Assembly (NCBI RefSeq): GCF_026210795.1
Contig: NC_089432.1
Location: 3,658,001 to 3,722,000, forward strand
Origin: Rhizophagus irregularis
Lineage: Eukaryota; Glomeromycota; Glomeromycetes; Glomerales; Glomeraceae
Direction of reading: 5' to 3'
DNA: 64,000 nucleotides
The position numbers were made by a program, and so were the translations under genes. Within the stretch, counting starts at the first letter, position 1; every line of letters starts with the position of its first letter. Of the stretch, positions 31,612 to 42,153 are shown piece by piece. Below the pieces are notes generated by a model that saw only the letters and a program-made list of their open reading frames with translations, did not search any database and was not told where the DNA came from.

Positions 31612-32844
31612 TTAAATTAATTCATTTTAATTATTTCAATTGCAATAGTTTTCCCTTATGTATTGTATTTATTATTATAATAATAATTTTTATTTTCTTT
31701 TATTAACAAATATTAATTATATAAGTCATCAGAAATCTAACTAAAAGTAAAATTCATAATTAAGAATTTTAAAGATCTTACTATATATAGATAAATTAGT
31801 AAAATTACTTTTTAGATCAATTAAATAATAGGCTAGTAAAATTACTAATAAATTTAAAATTTTTCACAGAAACCTCTATTGGAGTTTTATTCATCATCAT
31901 ATAGTAAAGTTTTTTTCAAAGAATTATAATCATAAGAAATCATAGACTTCAAATGGTATTTATAATAATTCTAGCTTAATAGTTTACTTGTTAATATAAA
32001 GGTTAGTTGTTTCACAATTAATAGTAAGTTACTTGCCATTTTTAAAGCGAGTTCTATATGTGCTACTTTACAAAATTATAACATAGTGTAAATTTAACTA
32101 AATTGAAAATGGTAAACTTTATAGTTAAAGCCTTAAAGGTAAGTTTTTACTATTCTTGCTTTTTATTTCTAATATTTCTTTTTTTTTTATATGGGCTGAT
32201 TCTTGGAATCTAATTTTTTTACACAAAAATAATTTTATTAAAGCAAATATAAATTATTATTTATATAAGAATAATAAATTTATACTAGATAATGCAAAAA
32301 AAACTAATTAATTATATAATTTTTAATTTTTTTTTAATATAAGATATCATTAAAATTTAAAAAATCAATATAACTCTCATGATAAAATCATTGATAATTC
32401 TTCATAGAAATAAGCTATATCAATGAATTTATATTCATTTGAAAGAAAAAATCGAGATCTATCTAATGAATCTAAAATCAAGTGAATTGAATCACTAGTT
32501 GTTTAGTAATCACATTCAGTATATTTATTGAATTTTATCTAAATTTGATCATTAATTACTTCACATGTAGTGATTCAATTTGAATGATCTTTGCTCTTTA
32601 AAGTGATGCCAACTTTTATCTTTAAAATAAATTTAAAATAATTCATTTAATATATGTAGATGTTCAGGAATCATTGATAAAATCTGATATATTAAATATC
32701 TGTAGATGTAAGCTACATAAATGAAATTATATTCATTTAAAAGAGAAAATTAAGGTTGAATGAATTGAATCACTGAATTGTGAATAATTATGTCCAATAT
32801 ATTTATTAAATTTGATTTAACTTTGGTCATTAATTACATTTCAT
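31612..32844. other. AT-rich region with a degenerate MITE-core repeat
   Basis: No gene. Two ~200-base blocks (about 32390-32580 and 32690-32840) share an order of motifs, 'agctatatcaatgaa', 'attcatttgaaag', 'gaattgaatcact', 'atatttattgaattt' and 'tcattaattac', and resemble the palindromic core of the hAT-like MITEs at 5138 and 7123. Confidence 0.45.
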
Positions 32845-33200
32845 TAGTGCTCTGAAACGAATCAAGTTGACTTACAAGTTGGTCGAGTCGAGTTGAGTCG
32901 AATTGAAATTTACAATCAAATTGAATCGATTCGAGTTAAGTTAATAAATTAATAAAATCAAGTCAAGTTGAGTTAAGCTGAATTAAACATAATTCCGGCC
33001 AAATTTATGGAATTTCCTTTTTTGGAAATTATATTACACAAAATCTAAGACAAAAAATTTTTGAAATTACAATAATGGAATTTTGTAAAACGGCTATTGC
33101 CAAAAAGGAAATGATTAGCATAGCTGAATAAAATCATATTATTTAATTTGACTTGACTCGATTCAGTTTGACGGGTTGACTCGACTCATTTAGAGCACTA
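32845..33200. mobile_element. hAT-like MITE, 356 bp (TAGTGCTCT ends)
   Basis: The ends tagtgctctgaa and ttagagcacta are inverted. The arms are rich in gagtcgagttgagtcg-like repeats that pair with gttgactcgactc at the other end. catttcat and cgtctcat flank the ends, an 8-bp target duplication with two mismatches. Non-coding. Confidence 0.65.
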
Positions 33201-33779
33201 CGTCTCATCCAGTGATCCAATTTTCCTGATTTTTAATTCTTACAATAGAACTGTAAAATAATGATGTTAGTATATCTTTAGTAATAATAATACACGATTT
33301 TGTCATCTGCATAAAGTCTGATTTGAAATTTTATTTCTTACCAAAAAATGCCTTCATAAAATAATTCCAAATTCTTTTACTTTATTTAAAAGATTTTATT
33401 TGTCATTTAAGAATTTTAGTAGAATAAATCTAATAAAATAATTTTTTTTTTTATTTATTATACTCAAAAGAATCGTAATATATCAATACAAAGAGAAGAC
33501 TAGATCTTTGATATACTCTAAATGATCAAAAAAGTTGCCTACTCGCATGCAAATATATCCCATGAGTTAACACACTATGCTAAAAAAAAGGAATCAGTAG
33601 CTAGCAGTAAAAGCAGAAAAACTCTATTCTAAATTCATATACTAACTAAACAGAGTAAATAAAGATTCTGAAAGAAACAAAAATTTTTATCTAAAAAAAA
33701 TAAAAATTAAAACTATATCCTTCACAAAAAATAATAAACTAACTCTTCATATATAGACCAAAAGTAGATTGCCCATTTC

Positions 33780-34913
33780 AGATCCTGTCTGTTAGCTTCT
33801 TTAGCATCTCCTTTAATTCTGTTACTTTTTTATAAAGTTTTCGCTTAAAGATATCCTTTTTATCTTCAGATTTGCAGTTCTGGTTCGAAGTATCTCTTGA
33901 GTTGTCTTTCTTTTTTTCTTGATCAATCTGTGTTCAAGTATTTAGGGAATTCTGTTGGTACCTGTGGCTTTATCCTTAAGGTTGGAATTCTTCTTCTAAA
34001 AGTTGTTGGGAAATTTGGACTTATCTTTGTTACTTAATTTATCCTTAGATTTCTGGGTAAAGTATGAAGAAGCGTGGCAGCATTAATCCAGAGTATTGCC
34101 ATCAATATTGTAAATTTTACCTATAAGATTGTTAAGATCTTCTCATTTTTCCAGGTAAATTACAATGTGCTTCTTTTCTTCTGTTGTAATAACTTTAAAT
34201 GCTTTAAAACTGTTAATTACCGTTAAAGTTGGATAGGTTTGGTTTTGATAAAACAGTGTTGCAGCTGTCATTAAATCTAAAATGTTATAGAGAGCTACTT
34301 GAAATCTCTCTCTTTCTTTTCTTTCATAAAGAGACTAAGTGGTAGGAAACTACTTCACTGGAATATTTTCTAATGGTGCTAACCAGGCTCCATTATTTCA
34401 TGTTTGTCTGCAAAGTTGATTTATTTTCCAAATAACTTTAATGAAGATAACTTTATTCCAGACTTCCAGATGGTGTAATAACTCTACATTTTTCCAAGTC
34501 AAAGGAATATCATATATTATGATATCATTGACATTGGCTAATACCAGTCCTGTTAGTTGATATCCCGTTATTATGTACATTGCCTCTTCCTCTATATCTT
34601 TATCTTTTTTATTTTTCTTCACCTTAGCTATAGGTGTAGGTTTAGGCTTAGATACAGATCCGCTTACTTCCAAGTCTTCTAGGGAACTTTGTAAGAAAAG
34701 CTTTTTCTGGTCCAGAAAGGCTTTATTGATGAAATCAGCAGTCTCAGCTTTCTGTTTAAGCTTTTTATTTTTTTTACATTTTCGTCTAAAGGGTGTTTGA
34801 AGTGGCATGGTAGTTACCATTATAAAAGGTTGTACATGTTGTGATTGATGCGATATGTTATCAGAAATTACTATATCTAAACATAGCAGGCTTTCTGATT
34901 TTTGAATAATCAC
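33780..34913 (-). pseudogene. diverged ORF1-like protein of a second retroelement lineage (C-terminal two thirds)
   Basis: The open part (34913-34398) has a Lys-rich linker and then MYIITGYQLTGLVLANVND followed by IIIYDIPLTWKNVELLHHLE. This parallels QILTGYEAVGEEQERIRD and IIVYDIPYTWNLQKIIAEL in the ORF1 protein of copies A-C. Beyond the stop, frames continue with ERERFQVALYNILD, FKVITTEEKKHIVIYLEKWE (the second RRM-like part), CCHASSYFTQKSKDK and a Lys-rich tail down to about 33780. It clearly belongs to the same protein family but is distant, so an older or different element lineage is represented. Several frame breaks make it inactive. Confidence 0.6.
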
Positions 34914-34929
34914 ATGATGATCAGCATAT

Positions 34930-36320
34930 GTGTTATTTTTAGTTTTTTATTTAATAAATTATCTGTTATGGCGCCATAATAAATAAGTAAAATTCACATT
35001 TTCTAGTAATTTTTAAATAATGTAATACTGACATAATTGTTTGTATATAGATATGCATTTTATTGGCTGAGTATCATATGTATCGCACATATGATAGCTG
35101 TACTAATTTATTTTAATTGTGCCACAAAAAATTTAATAGCGAAGGACGATAAAAAAAATTGATTCGTCAGGTCTTATTTAAACATATTACAAAGGAATCT
35201 GGCTATTAGAGGTGGAATCCAAAAGTTATAAACACTTGAAACCTTCTTATAAAACGAAAATAAGTATAGTACGTTTATATTATTTGGCTTTACAAAGAAT
35301 TTTTGACAAAAAATAGTTGGAATCAAATAAAGATATATTTTGTCACTTCAGGTTCTTTTTAAGTGTAAGTTATAAAGTTTTAAATAAGTTTAGTGTCAAA
35401 AAAATTCTTTATTGATAGAACTCCTTACCATTTAAAGTATCAGATAGGATTTTTAAAATTTTTTTTTCCTTTATTAATAAACTAATTATTTCTTTCTCTT
35501 TTTTAGGAGTTGACTTATGAATTTCATCAGTATATTCTATTAAAAGCTTAAACAACATCCTTTAAATAAAGTGAAAGGAGTTTTATGGTTACAATTATTG
35601 GTAAGAACTATAATTTAAATTTTGTGTCAGGTTTTGATTGTAATGACATTATCGTTAATTTATCAACATACACATATGCTAAATGAATAATTTTATATTC
35701 CTTTGAAAGATGTAAATGGGCTCTAATTTTGGAATTAAAAATCATGCAAATTGAATCATTAGATAAAAAGATATTTACGTTCAAATGCAAGAGTTTATGT
35801 CAAATTGATAGTAAATGTGTTGAGCGTATTTATTAATGAACCAATAATTCAATCAATGCGATTTTTAACTTTTTGGATAGATCTCATTCTCACCTTTCAA
35901 ATAAATATAAATTCATTTTTCTAGCATGCATATATGTTGAGTTATTTATGATTTTACAACAGGAATTATAATGGATTTTTAATTTATATGGAAGGTACAT
36001 ATTAAAATTCTTGAATTTATTTCAGATTCTAATAAAATTTTTTTTGCAAATATATTTTATTAATATTTATTAGTTTGCAAGATTTAAAGTACGATTATTA
36101 TGTGAGTTTTTAAATCTGCCAGTTATTTATATTAAAAAATTACGTAAAATGCATTAAATGAATAAAACTTTGTATGATTAAAATTTAAAGTGCAATAAAT
36201 TTATTTGAAGTCATTTTAATATGTAGAATTTTATGCAATGTCTTGTAACGGCATTTTATATCATGTGATAAAATCGGAAAATGATCAGCAAATTAATGTG
36301 ATAAATAAGAAAGCCCACTA
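34930..36320. other. AT-rich stretch between two halves of a decayed ORF1 gene
   Basis: No gene. A MITE-core-like block (ctaaatgaataattttatattcctttgaaag ...) at 35640-35830 suggests one or more transposon insertions split the ORF1-like gene here. Confidence 0.4.
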
Positions 36321-36324
36321 TGCT

Positions 36325-36660
36325 CTATATCTATAGAGTCTGAGACTCTAAGTTATCATCAGCTGAATCTGTGTCATCACAATCCAGTTCAAAACTCATA
36401 TCATTCTTTTCTTTTATTGGTTGGGTTTGTTGATCTTATTCCTGCTAGAAGTTTCCAGCAATTTTTGGGTAAATATGTCAAAAAGCTGTAGCAGCAGCCC
36501 CAATAGAGAAATCTTCGAAAAATGAAAAAATATGGGCAAAAATATTATTTTCCATATTATCACCTGTATTTGAACTAGAGCCTTTGAAAGAGTTGTGTTT
36601 TTCCTCTAGAAAGGATTTCAGTATAGAACTAAAGTCTTCTTATAAAATGTCTAAGCATTA
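36325..36660 (-). pseudogene. diverged ORF1-like protein, N-terminal part
   Basis: The minus strand reads EEKHNSFKGSSSNTGDNMEN, FAHIFSFFEDFSIGAAATAF, stop, HIYPKIAGNF, then NDMSFELDCDDTDSADD. The order matches the ORF1 protein: helical segment (LIFSIALYAASKSWDNF), then acidic run. It probably is the start of the gene whose remainder is at 33780-34913. In-frame stops at Trp and Gln positions show decay. Confidence 0.5.
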
Positions 36661-37251
36661 CTTATCTGTATAGAAGGATTTTCACTTCTTTTTCAATTTC
36701 TTCAGTAAAATAATTTACTGCTACATCTAATACTAATATGGTTGTAAAGCTGAAATATTGAACTCTTTAAATATGTGGTTTATTTTTTGCTTGCGTCAAC
36801 TTTTTTTAAGCACTTTCATTGAAAAACCAATTCTGCTTTCCGTGTGAAATTTTGAAAATGAGATCTACAAGAAAGAGTCCTCCCATATTTCTAATAAATA
36901 ATTTTAAAAGATAAAAAACAAATATATAATTAGTTATTTTAAAAAAAAATACTGTATATATCTTATTATTCATTTTACAACTATTTTACATTATAATTAC
37001 TTTTATTGTATATATTTTTTACAAAGAAAAAACAAATAAAATATTAAGTTTTTTCTTTTACTTACCACTTAAAAATAACTGCTATATATATTTATAAACT
37101 TTTTTATCACATTTAATAAAAGTGAATAGAAAAATGATGGAAAAATGATGGGTAGTAATGGGAAAAAAGAAGTGGTTATTAACGTTATTTTTGAATATTA
37201 ATTAAAAAAATTTCATTATTTTTTATTAAATCTGAGTTATATAAATATGTA
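36661..37251. other. AT-rich stretch
   Basis: Possibly the eroded 5' part of the diverged ORF1 element. No frame or repeat with defined ends. Confidence 0.35.
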
Positions 37252-37455
37252 TTATCCCCTGATCGGCACCATTTACACGATTATGCAAATGTAGTTATAT
37301 CTACTGGGTAGCAAAATTTATATGTATTTATTTATCCGTTTCTAGGAAATTTTGCGGTAAAAATTAACTATTGATTATACTATAATGGACTTTCGGCTGA
37401 TCATTTATCCAATCCTAGTAAAATTTTACTTATTCCTAATTAGCCAGGAGATAAG
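37252..37455. mobile_element. ~200-bp MITE sharing ends with the DUF3504 recombinase locus
   Basis: It starts TTATCCCCTGATCGG, like 15271, and ends TAGCCAGGAGATAAG, like the sequence at 17170-17275. The outermost bases (ttatcycctg / caggagataa) are inverted repeats. It has no coding content and looks like an internally deleted derivative of the recombinase-bearing element at about 15271-17275. Confidence 0.5.
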
Positions 37456-37676
37456 TAATACATACATATTTAATTTAGATTTGTGTAATATTAATCTTAC
37501 TAAAATATTAAATTTTTATAAAAATCTTAATTTAGATTAATAATAGGTTTTTCTTTAAATTTGTGTATTTTTACTTTTTTTTATTTTTGTTTCTTATATT
37601 TTATTTTATACTAAATACTAATTATATTCTATTCTTTATTTTATAGCTCTTTCGTAATTTTATTTATAAGTATTGT

Positions 37677-37925
37677 TCATTTTTTTTTAAATTTTGTGAA
37701 TTTTTTTTGTTTTTCTTCTCCTTTTTTGCATTTTTTCTTTCCTTTTTTTTTTATTTTCTTTTATTATTTTTTTTTTTATTATTTTTTATTTCTTCTTCTT
37801 TTTTTATTATTCTTTTTTATTTCTTTTTCTTTTTATTATTTTTTATATTCTTTTCTTCTTCTCTTTTTTTATTTTTTTTATTTTATTTTTTTTCTTTCTT
37901 TTCCTTCTTTTTTATTTCCCTAAGT
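37677..37925 (+). repeat. long T-rich polypyrimidine tract
   Basis: About 250 bases with almost no G: runs of T broken by C, A and TTC on the plus strand. A second, less pure tract lies at 38020-38170. Open frames here (Phe/Ser/Leu only) are a composition artefact. Confidence 0.8.
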
Positions 37926-39012
37926 AGTGTTTTACATAAATTAATTTATGTCACAGTATAACCCTAATTGATTTTTAAAAGATAAATGTATTTTATAAAT
38001 AACTTTTGAAAATACTAATTTTCTTTTATTATTTTTTTTTTATATTTTTTCATTATTTTCTTTTCTTATTTTTTTTTATCTTTTTTTTTGTTCTTTTATT
38101 ATCTCTTTTTATCTTATTTTTTTTTTAATATTTTTCATTTCTTATCATTTATTATTTTATTTCACTACTATTATTTTTTCAGATATATATAAATGCTTTA
38201 TAAAAATGAATTTTGCAGTAAATATTTTAAATACATCTAATTTTTATGACAAGACAATTAAAATAAAATATATCATAATAGGAATAATTGGAATATAAAA
38301 GATATTTTTTAAGCTTAGATACTAATAAAATAAGTTATAATAAAGTGATCACTATATTTTATATTTTTTTTATCTTTTATAATTTTTTGTTATCTTATTT
38401 ATTTATTGTTAAACATAATATATATTTCTTAATTTTGATTAATGTTTTTTAAAATAAGTTTTTATTGCTAAAAATTTATAACTAATTGTAAAATAAATAA
38501 TTTATTATTTTATTTATAAAATAAATGAAAGTAAAAATTGAGTTTTAATTATTAAGTTTTTTTTAATTAAAGTTTTTTTTTAATTATAAATTTAAATGAG
38601 AAATAGTATTATTCATCAAGATGAGAAATAAATTCACTTATTACTATAAATTTATAAATATAAAAATAATCATAAACTTTTAGTTAAGAAAAATATTTAT
38701 TACCTATAATATTAATGAATTTCTTGAGAATTCTGCACAAAAAAAATGGTTTGCAAATTTAGAAGTTACTTAACTTACTTCTTTATAAATATATAGTTAA
38801 GAATAATACTTATATCACATTTTATTAGCAATAAAAAATTATATGTATTTTATTTTAGTATATCAATCATTTAGTAATTGATTATATTAACAATAGTATA
38901 TATGCAAATTTTTTTTTTTTAAAAATTACATATTAAAAAAATAAAGCTAAATAATTTATTAATTTTCATTGATATATCTAATATATATATGATATATTAT
39001 TAGGCTGCACTA

Positions 39013-39233
39013 TACTTGTAGCCGAAACCTTTTTACGTGATTTTCGGCCACGTCTTTAAATCAAAATTAAATTAAAAAATGATAAAAATTAATCTCTACA
39101 TCCAGCCGAAACTATAATATAAAGTTTTTGGAGTTTCGGATGGATTACTGAATAGTTTTTAATAATTTATTATAATTAAATTACTGAAAGTCCGAAACCC
39201 TGTCCAGCTTCATGGAAGTTTTGGCTACATGTA
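39013..39233. mobile_element. TIR MITE flanked by a 12-bp direct repeat
   Basis: TACTTGTAGCCGAAAC and the inverse GTTTTGGCTACATGTA form the TIR. taggctgcacta occurs exactly at 39001-39012 and 39234-39245. Inside, the ccgaaac and tttcgg motifs recur on both arms. The length of the direct repeat is unusual for a hAT (8) or Mutator (9) element. Confidence 0.55.
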
Positions 39234-40197
39234 TAGGCTGCACTAATTTAATTTTTCATTTAATATATTCCCTTCCTTTGTTTTTGGATTTTTTATATAA
39301 AAAAAATACATGTAATTTAAGCTAAAATTAGACAAATCTTTAAATCTTAGTCAGAATTATTATCCAAAATTTTTACTTACTCTTTTAATGCCAAAATTAA
39401 TGGTAATTCTAAGTGGCCATGTATTTTATTTTATATCTTATTTTTTATTCCTTTTTTTCTCTTAGATTAGGATCCTCTATATTATGTTAAACAAAGAATT
39501 GGCTTGGAACTGCCTAATTATAAATTAATTATGTTAAACTAAAATTTTTGAATTTAAGTTAAATTTTATTGAGTTTTAATTATATATTATAAATTATTAT
39601 TTTTGGAAGTCATCATAATTTACAAATATATTGTATTTATTATAAGTAATAGGTTTAACTATATTATTATCATCAAAAATATTATTAAATTTGTTATATG
39701 TTATTTTTATATTTTTTATAGTTTTACATATTTTAGATTATCAAAATAAATTTTTTTTTTATTTGAATAAATGTATTTTATTTAATTTTTTTTAACTAGA
39801 AAAATGATTTTTTAATATTTCAGTAAATTATTTAATATTGATTAGTTTATTTAATTAGAATAGTATCAATTATCAATTACTTTTGTTATTATAGTTTTTG
39901 CATTTACAAAAAAATCCTATTCTTTAGTATCAATTTCTAATATTATTAGGAAATGAATATTACATTTACATTTATTAATATAGTTTATATTTGTATAAAT
40001 TATAAATTATAACTTGTAAAATAACTATATTATTTAGAATAGATATAACTAACCATCTTGAATATATTATAAGATTCTTGCTTAACGTTAACCTTTCAAT
40101 AATAATATATATATAAGTAGTATTAGATTTTAAACAGATTTTTAAACTTTGTTAAAATTTTGAATAAGTTTCTTAATACTATATATATGGTGCATAT

Positions 40198-40609
40198 CAC
40201 CTAATCTTATCAAATAAAATTAGTGATTTTAAAAAGCTAACTACTTGTTAAAATTATATGATAATTAAAAATGTAAACCGATAAAATTACACTTTGTCTT
40301 TCAAATTATTGGATTACTTTTTCTTTATCTAACATATTTCAAAAGTTATTAAAGTTTAAAGTTAGCATATTTTTATATATCTCTATATTAACTTATATAT
40401 AAATGAGAAAATTTCAGAATTATTCTATCATGTGATATTGATTATAACCAATTATATTGATTTATTTGTTATAATAAATTGTGATCAAGATTTTAATTAC
40501 TAAATAAAGTTAGACTATTGCCTTATTTAGAAGTAATAAATCCTAATTTAATAATGATCATCATAAAATAAAAATTCGGACTATTGATGAGTTTAGGTGA
40601 TATGCACCA
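40198..40609. mobile_element. TA-flanked MITE (TGGTGCATATCACC ends), 412 bp
   Basis: TGGTGCATATCACCTAA at the left and TTAGGTGATATGCACCA at the right are a ~26-bp TIR with two or three mismatches. TA lies on both sides, suggesting a Tc1/mariner-type mover. The interior is AT-rich and non-coding. Confidence 0.65.
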
Positions 40610-41348
40610 TAGACTTTTAATATTACATCAACTTTTGTATATGTACTTTTCATAGTATAATCTAAAATATTTACTTGATTTTTATTTTTATAAATATTGT
40701 AAAATTATAAAAAAATAAAAATTCTTAAATAACTTATAAATTATTATAGATATTTTGTTGATCTTATATAAGTAATTATTTTCAAATGAATTTCTATATA
40801 GTATTTATATGTATACTATAATCTGCATGTATATATAAATAAAAAAAATAAAACTTATAAAGTTTTTTTCACCTATCATTTCAAAAATTTGTAATATGAA
40901 TTCATAATTATTTTTCATGAACTATGATGAAATAATAAAATTATTTTATTATTAAAATTGATCAAAATACTAAAAAAATAATTTTTAATAATTTTGATAA
41001 TGAAGATATATAATATATGGTAATTTATTTATTAACAAGTTTTTTTGCAATTATTTCACCATCTAGCAGTCCAATTTCAATGAATTTTTATTTTATTTTA
41101 TAAAACATAAATGGGGCTATAAAATAAAAAAAAGTTTATGCAAATTAGATTATCAGATAGCAAACTAATTGTATTATAATATCAATATTTGTGTAAAAAT
41201 TGATGGAAATTTTGGTTCACTAATTTTAATAAGTAACTTCAATTCTAATCTTTAATTCTAATTTTTTAATTTTTTATAATCTCTAATTCTAATTTTTAAT
41301 CATATTCTAATAATACAAATTCTTTATATTAAATTAATTATAAATAAG

Positions 41349-41726
41349 GCCACTCCAATTTAATAGTTTGTTTAATGTACCCCACCCCCTTGTTTTTGAA
41401 AAATTTTTAAAAATAAATAAACATATGTTATATCACGTAACTTATAATAATATTACCAATCTGTATAATATTTAAAAGAATTTCTTTCCAGTGCATTTGA
41501 ATCTACCAAAGAAAATATTCCTAGTGGTATAATTAATGAAAGTAATATACGTAAATTTATTAATTGCATTATTTGTAATAAACTAAGATGTATTTTTATT
41601 AAAAATGCATTAAGTAATAAAGAAAAAACTATGTTTATTTTTAAATATTTACTTAATTTGATCCCTTCCCCTCCTCAATTTTATATAAAGTTAGAACGTT
41701 AAACAAACTATTAAATTGGAGTGGTC
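41349..41726. mobile_element. TIR MITE (CCACTCCAATTTAATAG ends), 378 bp
   Basis: gccactccaatttaatagtt at the left and its inverse (aactattaaattggagtggt) at the right give a ~28-bp TIR. The interior holds c-rich patches (taccccacccccttg, cccttcccctcctc). The target duplication is not clear. Confidence 0.65.
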
Positions 41727-41769
41727 TAATGATTTAAAATTGAATTTAAAATAAAATTATAATTAATTA

Positions 41770-42151
41770 CAGTCAAAACTTGATATAGCAAACCCTTGAT
41801 ATAGTGAATTTTTCAAACAACTATAATAAATTTCCCTTCCTATAACGAATTAACCAATCAAATCTCTTAAATCTTTACTATAACCTTATAGCGAAGTTGA
41901 AGTTTGAACCCTAGGGTTCATTATATTAAATAAGAGTTGACTGTATATTTAATAATAAATAATAAAGAGAATAAATATACAGTTAACTTTTGTTATAACG
42001 AACCCTAGGGTCCAGACCTCAACTTCACTATAAGACTATAGTGAAGATTTTAAGAGATTTGATTGGTTAATTCGTTATAGTAAGGGGAAATTTATTATAG
42101 TTATCTGAAAAATTCACTATATCAAGGGTTCGCTATATCAAGGTTTGACTG
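41770..42151. mobile_element. CAGTC-ended foldback element, 382 bp
   Basis: CAGTCAAAACTTGATATAGC at the left and GCTATATCAAGGTTTGACTG at the right, with TA on both sides. Each half is a full inverted copy of the other (~170-base arms around a ~40-base AT-rich spacer). The inner ends (gttgactg at about 41937 and cagttaac at about 41983) also look like element ends. It may be two head-to-head copies of a pogo-like MITE or a true foldback element. The termini recall 6475 and 10451. Confidence 0.7.
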
Positions 42152-42153
42152 TA

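Noticed and set aside
37696-37961. Open frames of almost only Phe, Ser and Leu
   Set aside because: They arise from the T-rich tract; there is no codon diversity and no conserved motif.
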